From Thalassotalea profundi (GTDB taxonomy: Bacteria > Pseudomonadota > Gammaproteobacteria > Enterobacterales > Alteromonadaceae): a stretch of 64,000 nucleotides of DNA. Numbering within the stretch: position 1 is the first letter of the stretch; every line of letters begins with the position of its first letter. The stretch lies in assembly GCF_014653195.1 (NCBI RefSeq), contig NZ_BNAH01000006.1, forward strand, positions 237,615-301,614, given 5' to 3'. The notes below the pieces were generated by a model. It was not told the origin of the DNA and did not search any database. It was given only the letters and a program-made list of their open reading frames with translations. The translations under genes and the position numbers were made by a program. Of this stretch, positions 55,166-64,000 are shown in pieces.

Positions 55166-56629
55166 ATGGCACTTAAAAATAAGCTTCCTTGTTACGTCGA
55201 TGGTGTTTTTATTGATTCACAACATTATGTGAATAATATTAACCCTGTTAATGGACAAGTGATTTCTCAATTATGTGAAGCGACTCCTGAGCTGATTGAC
55301 CAAGCAGTAAAAGGAGCTAAAGCCGCATTAAAAGGACCTTGGAGTAAAATGTCTGTGACTCAGCGTTGCGACCTATTACACAAAGTCGCCGATAGAATGA
55401 TTGAGCGTCAAGATGAGTTTATTGAGGCTGAAATCGCTGATACTGGTAAATCACTCTTTCAAATTGAAAATATTGATATTCCTCGTGGCGCGGCGAACTT
55501 TAAAACCTTTGCCGATATGGCAAAATTTCATAGCGGTGAAACCTTCATAACCGAAACGGCTAACGGTGAAAAAGCACTTAATTATACGGTTAACAAGCCC
55601 CTCGGCGTGGTTGCTGTGATATCACCGTGGAATTTACCTTTATTATTAGCTACATGGAAAGTTGCACCTGCATTGGCTTGTGGTAATTGTGTGATATTAA
55701 AACCATCTGAAGAAACCTCATCAACGGCAACTTTGCTGGCGCAAGTCATGGATGAAGTGGGCGTGCCTAAAGGTGTATTTAACTTAATTTTAGGGCGTGG
55801 CAGTATCGTTGGCGATTACTTAACGGGGCACTCAAATGTTGATGCTGTTACTTTTACTGGCGCTTCAACAACAGGTCAGCATATTATGAAGTCGGTTTCC
55901 CAAGGGGTTAAACCGATTTCTTTTGAACTTGGCGGTAAAAATTCAGCTATTGTTTTTAATGATGCTGATTTAGAAAAAGCCATAACAGGCGTTACTCGTT
56001 CAACGTTTACCAATTGCGGGCAAGTGTGTTTATGCACTGAAAAAGTATTTGTACATCGAGATATTGCACAAGCATTTATCCACGGCCTTAAACTAGCCGC
56101 TAGCAAAATTAAAATAGGTTATCCCAAAGAAGAAGGGGTATTTTTAGGACCGCTAGTTTCAAAAGCTCATCAAGAAAAAGTGTTGTCGTATTATCAACTA
56201 GCGAAAGATGAAGGTGCAGAATTCATCTATGGCGGTGGCGTACCGAATTTTGGTGATGAACGTGATAACGGTAGCTACATCGAACCGACAATTATTACTG
56301 GTCTTGACGATGATTCACGGGTAAATCAAGAAGAAATATTTGGCCCTATTTGTCATATCTCAGTATTTGATGATGAAGATGAAGTGATTAATCGGGCTAA
56401 TACGACCGACTATGGTTTAGCAGCAGCAATATGGACTGAAAATCTGTCGCGAGCTCATCGTGTTGCACCACAGCTAGATGTGGGGATAGTGTGGATTAAC
56501 ACCTGGTTTTTGCGTGATCTGCGTACTGCATTTGGTGGCGTAAAACTGTCAGGTATTGGCCGAGAAGGCGGCCAACATTCAATGAGCTTTTATAGTGAAC
56601 CCGTTAATATTTGTATCAAGATAGATTAG
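55166..56629 (+). CDS. amnC: 2-aminomuconate-6-semialdehyde dehydrogenase
   Basis: This 487-residue NAD-dependent aldehyde dehydrogenase should oxidise 2-aminomuconate-6-semialdehyde to 2-aminomuconate. It has VISPWNLPLLLATWKVAPAL (NAD site), FTGASTTGQ, the general-base Glu in ELGGKN and the catalytic Cys288 in NCGQVCLC. The tail FGGVKLSGIGREGG is typical of the hydroxymuconic-semialdehyde dehydrogenase group. The specific substrate is inferred from its place at the head of a kynurenine operon with an ACMS decarboxylase gene. The promoter should lie in the 257-base AT-rich gap before it. Confidence 0.88.
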   Translation: MALKNKLPCYVDGVFIDSQHYVNNINPVNGQVISQLCEATPELIDQAVKGAKAALKGPWSKMSVTQRCDLLHKVADRMIERQDEFIEAEIADTGKSLFQIENIDIPRGAANFKTFADMAKFHSGETFITETANGEKALNYTVNKPLGVVAVISPWNLPLLLATWKVAPALACGNCVILKPSEETSSTATLLAQVMDEVGVPKGVFNLILGRGSIVGDYLTGHSNVDAVTFTGASTTGQHIMKSVSQGVKPISFELGGKNSAIVFNDADLEKAITGVTRSTFTNCGQVCLCTEKVFVHRDIAQAFIHGLKLAASKIKIGYPKEEGVFLGPLVSKAHQEKVLSYYQLAKDEGAEFIYGGGVPNFGDERDNGSYIEPTIITGLDDDSRVNQEEIFGPICHISVFDDEDEVINRANTTDYGLAAAIWTENLSRAHRVAPQLDVGIVWINTWFLRDLRTAFGGVKLSGIGREGGQHSMSFYSEPVNICIKID

Positions 56630-56638
56630 GATAAAATA

Positions 56639-57061
56639 ATGACAACAGAAAGCAAAGTAATTGCAGGTAAAGCAGTACCACGCGGTAAGTTTCCCCATGT
56701 AAAACGTGCTGGTGATTTTATCTATATTTCAGGAACAAGTTCAAGATTACCTGATAATAGTTTTGCGGGTGTAGCAGTTGATGAGTTTGGTACGACTAAT
56801 CTAGACATTCAATTACAAACGCGGGCTGTGATTGACAATATTCGCGATATTTTACAATCGGTAGGTGCTGACTTATCTGATCTGATTGAGATAACCACTT
56901 TTTTAGTCAACATGAACGATTTTGCAGGCTATAACCAAGTCTACGGTGAGTACTTTGATTTTTATGGTCCAACACGCACCACGGTGGCGGTGCATCAATT
57001 GCCTCACCCTCACTTACTCATTGAATGTAAAGCAGTGGCATATAAGCCAATGAAGGAATAA
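56639..57061 (+). CDS. amnD: RidA-family 2-aminomuconate deaminase
   Basis: This 140-residue protein of the YjgF/YER057c/RidA family is predicted to release ammonia from 2-aminomuconate, giving 4-oxalocrotonate. It shows [10 protein letters not shown] at the N-terminal strand and [22 protein letters not shown] in the helix. The active-site end is [10 protein letters not shown] with the conserved Arg, followed by IECKAVA with Glu. Its length exceeds house-keeping RidA by about ten residues and fits the aminomuconate deaminase branch. It lies nine bases after the dehydrogenase gene. Confidence 0.87.
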   Translation: MTTESKVIAGKAVPRGKFPHVKRAGDFIYISGTSSRLPDNSFAGVAVDEFGTTNLDIQLQTRAVIDNIRDILQSVGADLSDLIEITTFLVNMNDFAGYNQVYGEYFDFYGPTRTTVAVHQLPHPHLLIECKAVAYKPMKE

Positions 57062-58641
<1,580 letters not shown>

Positions 58642-58667
58642 ATAATCGCAACATAATAGAGTAAAAG

Positions 58668-59951
58668 ATGATTTTTGAAAACACCTTAACATTTGCCCAG
58701 CAACAAGATAGCCAAGATATTCTAGCTGATTATAGACAGAAATTTTATCATCCTGTGATCAAAGGTAAGGAAGTGCTCTATTTCACGGGTAATTCATTAG
58801 GCTTGCAACCTAAAGCCGCGAAAGAATATGTGAATGCTGAACTTGATGATTGGGCAAGATGGGGAGTAGAAGGCCATTTTCATGCAACTAACCCTTGGGT
58901 GAGTTATCACGAAATCTTAACGCCTGCATCGGCGATGATTGTAGGTGCCAAAGAATCTGAAGTGGTTTGTATGAATTCGTTAACCACTAATTTGCATCTA
59001 TTGTTTGTTTCTTTTTATCGACCAACACAACAGCGTTTTAAAATTATTAGTGAAGCAAAAATGTTTCCCTCAGATAGATACTTACTAGAAACACAAGTAC
59101 AGCATCATGGTTTTAAACCAGAGGATGCCATTATTGAAGTCGCTCCACGTAAAGGTGAACACTTAATTCGTGAAGAAGATATTTTAGCTGCTATTACAGA
59201 ACATGGTGATGAGCTTGCTTTAGTTTTTTTTGGCGGTGTTAATTATTTTACCGGTCAGTTATTTGATATGAAAAAGTTAACTGATGCGGCTCATCAAGTG
59301 GGAGCCATCGCTGGATTTGACCTTGCTCATGCTGCTGGTAATGTTCCACTAAACTTGCATGATTGGAATGTCGACTTTGCCGCTTGGTGTACATATAAAT
59401 ATTTAAACGGCAGTGCTGGTAATGTTGGTGCCATTTTTGTACATGAACGCCACGGTGAAAATACTGAGCTACAGCGTTTTGGTGGCTGGTGGGGGCATAA
59501 CAAAGAACGTCGCTTTCTGATGGAGAATCATTTTGAACCTATGAAGGGAGCTGAAGGTTGGCAATTAAGTAATGCGCCAGTGATGGGCATGGCAATATTA
59601 AGATCGTCACTCGATATTTTTCAAGCAGTGGGTATGGAAAAATTACGCGCTAAAAGTATAAAGCTGACCGCTTATTTAGAATTTGTTTTTAACCAGGTAG
59701 TTGAAAAGTTCTCTGATATTAACCTAGAGATCATTACTCCAGAGGCCCCTGAAGAACGAGGATGTCAGTTATCGGTTAAATTGGTTGGTATAGATAAAAG
59801 CTTTTTTCAAGCGCTAACCGAAGCAGGTGTAATTGCTGACTTTAGAGAGCCCGATGTTATTCGTTTAGCACCAACGCCTTTATATAATAGTTTTGAAGAT
59901 GTATATCGTTTTGGGCAAACATTATCTCATCTATTAGAAACATGGAAATAA
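58668..59951 (+). CDS. kynU: Kynureninase
   Basis: This PLP enzyme cleaves kynurenine or 3-hydroxykynurenine to (hydroxy)anthranilate and alanine. The 427-residue product has [14 protein letters not shown] near the N-terminus, [17 protein letters not shown] in the middle, and the PLP lysine in [16 protein letters not shown]. The C-terminal [15 protein letters not shown] is also typical. It starts 26 bases after the decarboxylase gene, and its end overlaps the possible longer start of kmo. Confidence 0.97.
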   Translation: MIFENTLTFAQQQDSQDILADYRQKFYHPVIKGKEVLYFTGNSLGLQPKAAKEYVNAELDDWARWGVEGHFHATNPWVSYHEILTPASAMIVGAKESEVVCMNSLTTNLHLLFVSFYRPTQQRFKIISEAKMFPSDRYLLETQVQHHGFKPEDAIIEVAPRKGEHLIREEDILAAITEHGDELALVFFGGVNYFTGQLFDMKKLTDAAHQVGAIAGFDLAHAAGNVPLNLHDWNVDFAAWCTYKYLNGSAGNVGAIFVHERHGENTELQRFGGWWGHNKERRFLMENHFEPMKGAEGWQLSNAPVMGMAILRSSLDIFQAVGMEKLRAKSIKLTAYLEFVFNQVVEKFSDINLEIITPEAPEERGCQLSVKLVGIDKSFFQALTEAGVIADFREPDVIRLAPTPLYNSFEDVYRFGQTLSHLLETWK

Positions 59952-59953
59952 CA

Positions 59954-61354
59954 ATGGCTACCACTAAACAAGACCTTGGAGCAAAAGAAAAAGAACTTAT
60001 AGCTATTGTTGGTGCTGGCCCTGTTGGTGCATTGTTGGCATTAAAGCTTGCCAAAAAAGGGTACAAAATTGATTTGTTTGAATCTCGCCCAGATTCTCGT
60101 AAAACCGATATATACCAAGGTAAGTCGATTAATTTAGCCTTGTCTGATCGCGGTTGGCGTGCGTTACAAGCGGTAGGGATTGAACAAGAAATTCGACAAC
60201 AAGCTATTCCTATGTATTGTCGAGTAATGCACGACATTGACGGTAATTTAACTAAACAGGCGTATGGTACTGAAAATCAAGCAATATGGTCTGTATCACG
60301 TTCAGGCATTAATGAGCAGTTAATCACACAAGCTGAAAAATGCCCATTAATTGATATCAACTTTTCCTACCGCTTAACTCAGCTAAATTTTGATGATAAT
60401 ACCGCTGTTTACTTAGATGAAAACCAGCAGGTGGTTACCCGTCAAAGTGACATAATCTTTGGTGCCGATGGCGCTTTTTCAAAAGTTCGTCGCTTAATGC
60501 AAGAATTACCTAAGCAACGTATTAGCTACAGTTTAGATTATATGCCGCAAAGTTATATTGAATTGACGATTGCGGCAAATGAAGATGGTAGTCATAAACT
60601 TGAAAAAAATGCGCTACATATATGGCCACGTAAAGACTTTATGTTGATAGCCTTGCCTAATTTAGATGGTTCATTTACATGTACTTTATTTATGAATCAA
60701 GAGGGTGATTTATCCTTTAATTCTCTCAATAGTTATCAAAAGGTTGCTACATTTTTTCAGCGATATTTCGCAGATGCCATGCTATTACTTGAAAACCCCG
60801 TTGAAGACTTTCTTGTTAAATCAGCTTCGCCTTTATGCTTAGTGCATATTTATCCTTGGTTGGTTAACGAACAAGTGGCTCTTATTGGTGATGCGGCTCA
60901 TGCAATGGTGCCCTTTTACGGCCAAGGCATGAATAGTGGTTTTGAAGATTGTCGAGTATTAAGTGAACTTGTTGATGAGAATAAGGGTAATTGGCAAGCG
61001 ATATTACAAGCTTATCAACATTCACGTAAAGTGAATTGTGATGCGATAACTGAGTTGGCTCAGCGTAACTTTGTAGAAATGAGTGATTTAGCTGGCGATG
61101 CTAATTTTCTATTACGTAAAAAGATAGAAGCACATTTCCATCAGAAACATCCTAAATTATGGGTACCTTTATATTCTATGGTGACTTTTTCTCCAGATAT
61201 TCCCTATAGCAAAGCTTTAGCTATAGGTGATATTCAAAAAAATATTATGGATGAAATAATGAAAATGCCTGGCATAGAAAAAAATTGGCAAGGAGATGAG
61301 GTTTACAATCGTATGTATCAATTAGCATCATCTAAATTGGAGCTGAACTTATGA
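59954..61354 (+). CDS. kmo: Kynurenine 3-monooxygenase
   Basis: This FAD- and NADPH-dependent hydroxylase makes 3-hydroxykynurenine. The FAD motif GAGPVGALLALKLAKKGY lies near the start, SINLALSDRGWRALQ follows, and the second FAD site is VALIGDAAHAMVPFYGQGMNSGFED. The ATG at 59954 is preferred because GGA lies about seven bases upstream. An ATG at 59942 inside the kynU end would add four residues. The product has 466 residues with a C-terminal helical extension, as in other KMOs. Its stop overlaps the tryptophan dioxygenase start by four bases. Confidence 0.95.
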   Translation: MATTKQDLGAKEKELIAIVGAGPVGALLALKLAKKGYKIDLFESRPDSRKTDIYQGKSINLALSDRGWRALQAVGIEQEIRQQAIPMYCRVMHDIDGNLTKQAYGTENQAIWSVSRSGINEQLITQAEKCPLIDINFSYRLTQLNFDDNTAVYLDENQQVVTRQSDIIFGADGAFSKVRRLMQELPKQRISYSLDYMPQSYIELTIAANEDGSHKLEKNALHIWPRKDFMLIALPNLDGSFTCTLFMNQEGDLSFNSLNSYQKVATFFQRYFADAMLLLENPVEDFLVKSASPLCLVHIYPWLVNEQVALIGDAAHAMVPFYGQGMNSGFEDCRVLSELVDENKGNWQAILQAYQHSRKVNCDAITELAQRNFVEMSDLAGDANFLLRKKIEAHFHQKHPKLWVPLYSMVTFSPDIPYSKALAIGDIQKNIMDEIMKMPGIEKNWQGDEVYNRMYQLASSKLELNL

Positions 61355-62196
61355 GCTGCCCGCATAATAATTATCGAGAAATGGAAGAGAGTATTCATAC
61401 GGATTTTAAAGAGGATATGTCGTATGCCGATTATTTATGTCTTGATCAAGTACTACAAGCCCAGCAACCTTTATCAACACAACACGATGAAATGCTATTT
61501 ATAACAATCCATCAAAGTAGCGAGCTTTGGTTAAAGTTAGCGGGACATGAATTATCTGAAGCTGTTAGTAATATAAAAAATGCTGACTTTGGCCATGCAT
61601 TTAAAGTAATTTCTCGAGTAAAACAAATCTTTATCCAGTTAACGCAATCATGGAATATTTTGTCTACACTCACACCTGTTGACTATTTGAAGTTTCGAGA
61701 TGCACTAGGTCATTCTTCAGGTTTTCAATCATATAGTTATCGCAAGCTTGAATTTTTACTCGGTAATAAAAATGCCAAACTATTAAAAGTACACCAGTCG
61801 AATGAGGCAGTGTATCAAGACTTAAATCAGGTTTTGCATCAACCAAGTTTGTATGATGAAGTAATTAAAGTGCTTGCCAAGCAAGGGCTGCAAATAGATG
61901 AAACAGTATTAGCACGCGACTTCAGTCAACCTTATCAAAAAAATAATTCAGTATTGAAAGCATGGATAGAAGTTTATAAGAACGATGAAGAATACTTTCA
62001 ATTATATGAATTGGCCGAAAAGTTAGTTGATATTGAAGATGCTTTTCAACAGTGGCGCTTTAAACATATGTACACAGTTCAACGTATTATTGGTAATAAA
62101 ATGGGTACAGGTGGTTCATCGGGTGTGAGCTTTTTAAAGAAAGCATTGGATATCAGTTTCTTTCCTGAGTTATTTGAATTAAGAACACATTTATAA
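61351..62196 (+). CDS. kynA: Tryptophan 2,3-dioxygenase
   Basis: This heme enzyme performs the first step of the pathway, opening the indole ring of tryptophan to N-formylkynurenine. The 281-residue product has MLFITIHQSSELWLKLAGHEL, which forms the heme-pocket helix with the active-site His, plus DALGHSSGFQSYSYRKLEFLLG with the distal residues, given here in parts. The C-terminal helix shows MGTGGSSGVSFLKKAL, with the substrate-binding Thr and the nearby heme His in RWRFKHMYTV-like context. It is the last catalytic gene of the operon although it acts first. Kynurenine formamidase is not adjacent. Confidence 0.96.
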   Translation: MSCPHNNYREMEESIHTDFKEDMSYADYLCLDQVLQAQQPLSTQHDEMLFITIHQSSELWLKLAGHELSEAVSNIKNADFGHAFKVISRVKQIFIQLTQSWNILSTLTPVDYLKFRDALGHSSGFQSYSYRKLEFLLGNKNAKLLKVHQSNEAVYQDLNQVLHQPSLYDEVIKVLAKQGLQIDETVLARDFSQPYQKNNSVLKAWIEVYKNDEEYFQLYELAEKLVDIEDAFQQWRFKHMYTVQRIIGNKMGTGGSSGVSFLKKALDISFFPELFELRTHL

Positions 62197-62257
62197 ATAA
62201 CATAAACTATTAAGAGTTGATATTATCATTCAATAATTTGATATTTCAGCTGTGTTT

Positions 62258-63181
62258 ATGGATATAGTCAAAAGCCAATTAAGTATTAGCCATTTAAAAA
62301 TGATGTGCGAGCTAGAGCGCCAAACAACGGTAAAAGCAGCAGCCCAAGCATTATTTATAAGCCAACCTGCATTGACTAATCGTATTCGAGAAGCAGAGCG
62401 ACGTTTAAATACACCATTATTTATACGTCGAGGTAGAAAGCTTGTTATGTCTAATGCCGGTAAGCGTTTATTGGTGTCCGCTAAAAAAATTCTCGAAGAG
62501 CTAGCGCGCGCAGAGTATGACATAGAAAGGTTTACTGATGGTATTGACCAAGTTTTACGGATCGGTATTCCACATTACGCATCATTCGTTTGGTTGCCTA
62601 AAGTGATAGAGGTGATGAATGAGAAATGTCCAACTGTTGAATTAGAAATTACTGCGCAAGCAGCAGTTAAGCCATTAATTGCTTTAGAAAAAGGCGATAT
62701 TGATATGGCAATGTTTTCTTCAAGTGATAAACAACTAGTATTAGATAATACGAGTTATCGTTCTGACTTTCTTGTGGAAGATGAATTAGTCGCTTGCATT
62801 TCATCATCCCATAAAAAATCAAATAATAACTATTTAATCGCGCAAGACTTTCTTGATGAGACCTATGTAACTAATTCAACAGTTGCTGAAAAGGATCGTG
62901 AATATGAATTATTCTTTAAGCCTGAAAGTGTTATACCTCGAAAAACACTTCAAGTTGGATTTAAAGAGGCAATAATAGAGCTCGTGAATGCAAATTTAGG
63001 TATTTCTATTTTTTCTAAGCGTCAAATCACTCCGTACCTAAAACAATACAATATTAAAACTATACCGCTAGGAGAGTATGGCTTAAAAATATATTGGCAT
63101 TTGGTTTATTTAAATCAAAACAGGATAGAGGAACCCGCATCAACACTAGGAAAATTACTTAAAAAGGAAATTACGCGTTAG
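62258..63181 (+). CDS. LysR family transcriptional regulator (probable kynurenine operon regulator)
   Basis: This 307-residue LysR regulator has an N-terminal winged helix (about 8-66: TTVKAAAQALFISQPALTNRI, then RLNTPLFIRRGRKL) and an effector domain of periplasmic-binding fold (about 90-300). The ATG at 62258 is chosen over a GTG two codons before it. It follows the tryptophan dioxygenase gene by 61 bases on the same strand, so it is probably the pathway regulator, perhaps responding to kynurenine or tryptophan. The link is by position only. Confidence 0.88.
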   Translation: MDIVKSQLSISHLKMMCELERQTTVKAAAQALFISQPALTNRIREAERRLNTPLFIRRGRKLVMSNAGKRLLVSAKKILEELARAEYDIERFTDGIDQVLRIGIPHYASFVWLPKVIEVMNEKCPTVELEITAQAAVKPLIALEKGDIDMAMFSSSDKQLVLDNTSYRSDFLVEDELVACISSSHKKSNNNYLIAQDFLDETYVTNSTVAEKDREYELFFKPESVIPRKTLQVGFKEAIIELVNANLGISIFSKRQITPYLKQYNIKTIPLGEYGLKIYWHLVYLNQNRIEEPASTLGKLLKKEITR

Positions 63182-63227
63182 CAATTCACGACCAAAAGAA
63201 AATATATTTAGTTGCAAAAATATAAAA

Positions 63228-63252
63228 CGCCACTTTGTTTTGCAAAGTGGCG
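63228..63252 (-). terminator. Terminator of the RRM protein gene (minus strand)
   Basis: A 10-bp perfect stem CGCCACTTTG / CAAAGTGGCG with a five-base loop is followed on the minus strand by TTTTATATTTTT. It lies 30 bases beyond the RRM gene and can also slow the convergent LysR transcript. Confidence 0.82.
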
Positions 63253-63281
63253 CTTGTAATTATTTTACAATGACAAACAAT

Positions 63282-63725
63282 TTATTCGTCATTATCGCTT
63301 TTTTCTGGTCGTTCTTTAGCTTCACGCACTTTTAATGTACGTTGTTGAAACTCAGAGTCATTTAATTTGGCAATAGTGTTTTTGGCGTCATTTGCTGATA
63401 TCTCAACAAAGCCAAAACCACGACGTTTACCAGTTTGTTTATCTTTCATCAATCTAACTGAATGCACTTGACCATACTCTGAAAATAAAGCTCGAACTGA
63501 GCCTTCATTAGCACGGTAGGGTAAGTTACCGACATAGAGAGTTTTAACTTCTGTAGAAGCGCTTGAGTTGTTAGCTTTATTAAAGAACAACGGGAAAATA
63601 ATCGCGCTGATAAATGCGATCACGGAAACTAGTATAGGGGTAAGCTCAACTTGTGTTGCGGTAATATAAGAAACAACAGCAAGTACAAAAGCAACCCCAA
63701 ATGTTAAAAGTAGAGAAGAATTCAT
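63282..63725 (-). CDS. Membrane-anchored RRM RNA-binding protein
   Basis: This 147-residue protein has two N-terminal membrane helices (about 4-24 and 29-49), a short linker and one RNA-recognition motif (about 60-138). RNP2 is LYVGNLP and RNP1 is KRRGFGFVEI, both with their aromatic RNA-stacking residues intact. The tail is acidic (EKSDNDE). The RRM should face the cytosol. Small bacterial RRM proteins bind RNA, often in cold adaptation, but a membrane-anchored form is less usual. It is convergent with the LysR gene. Confidence 0.9.
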   Translation of the reverse strand: MNSSLLLTFGVAFVLAVVSYITATQVELTPILVSVIAFISAIIFPLFFNKANNSSASTEVKTLYVGNLPYRANEGSVRALFSEYGQVHSVRLMKDKQTGKRRGFGFVEISANDAKNTIAKLNDSEFQQRTLKVREAKERPEKSDNDE

Positions 63726-63963
63726 ACGGAATACCTAATTATTATTTTAAAATCAAAATACTGCAAATTCTATGTTACCCAGCTTTTGATAATGTGCAAG
63801 TCAAAGTGTAAAAAATAATCATATATAGCTACAGCAAAAGGGAGACTGGTGTTTAAAATTATCCCTATAATTACCAAATGAAGGCATAACGCCTTTATAT
63901 TAATCAAATTGAGTTAAATTTCAGCGAACAAACAGATAAAGGTAAAAAAAGCCTAAAAAGCAC

Positions 63964-63998
63964 TTGATCCTTTTAGCGAAGTCGTTAGAATGCGCTCC
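63964..63998 (+). promoter_or_regulatory. Stable-RNA-type promoter at the window end
   Basis: TTGATC (63964-63969) and TAGAAT (63986-63991) are spaced by 16 bases and followed by the GC-rich discriminator GCGCTCC. This combination is typical of stringently controlled tRNA or rRNA promoters. The transcript would begin at or just beyond the window edge. The rest of the gap 63726-63963 shows no gene. Confidence 0.6.
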
Positions 63999-64000
63999 AC

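Overview
The window reads as chromosomal DNA of a marine, AT-rich gammaproteobacterium of the Alteromonadales, most likely Colwelliaceae (Colwellia or Thalassotalea type). This placement is inferred from E. coli-like gene orders (gpmI-envC-yibQ; yibN-grxC-secB-gpsA; orn divergent from rsgA-psd; cpxRA divergent from a cpxP-like gene) combined with a PEP-CTERM/exosortase module, a chitobiose-type hexosaminidase locus and a kynurenine operon. No rRNA, tRNA, IS element, prophage or CRISPR array was found. Almost every base is explained by chromosomal genes.

Layout. 1-7100: PEP-CTERM accessory region. It holds the end of one TPR protein, a complete PrsT lipoprotein, a PEP-CTERM substrate, a small repeat, an E1/ThiF-like enzyme, a PEP-CTERM-associated acyltransferase and a patatin lipase. 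7236-14724: a periplasmic protease, then envelope and housekeeping genes (yibQ, envC, gpmI, yibN, grxC, secB, gpsA, trmL). 14794-25553: fieF, pldB, the Cpx envelope-stress system with a visible CpxR-type box, a BlaI/BlaR1-like pair, a glycerophosphodiesterase, psd, rsgA and orn. 25615-32804: an RND efflux pair, an M28 peptidase, a glutathione peroxidase and a coupled protein resembling MltA.

32864-43372: a nine-gene minus-strand glycan operon (Wzx, GT, Wzy, GT, GT, PglC, PglD, PglE, PglF/WbpM). The Pgl-type enzymes should make UDP-diacetamido-trideoxyhexose (bacillosamine type) and load it on undecaprenyl phosphate. The glycosyltransferases, Wzy and Wzx would then extend, polymerise and flip the glycan. 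43505-48421: an AraC regulator divergent from NagX and a GH20 hexosaminidase lipoprotein, probably for chitin-oligosaccharide use. 48540-54908: a DUF938 methyltransferase, an unknown exported protein, a chemotaxis receptor whose first membrane helix is cut by an in-frame stop codon, and an M16 protease lipoprotein.

55166-63181: a seven-gene tryptophan/kynurenine catabolic operon followed by a LysR regulator. The order is aminomuconate-semialdehyde dehydrogenase, aminomuconate deaminase, 3-hydroxyanthranilate dioxygenase, ACMS decarboxylase, kynureninase, kynurenine monooxygenase and tryptophan dioxygenase. A membrane-anchored RRM protein follows. The last 40 bases look like a stable-RNA promoter pointing out of the window.

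The most unusual points are the ThiF plus acyltransferase pair in the PEP-CTERM region, the broken N-terminus of the chemotaxis receptor, the BlaR1-TonB fusion with a mec-like palindrome upstream, and the coupling of an MltA-like protein to a peroxidase.
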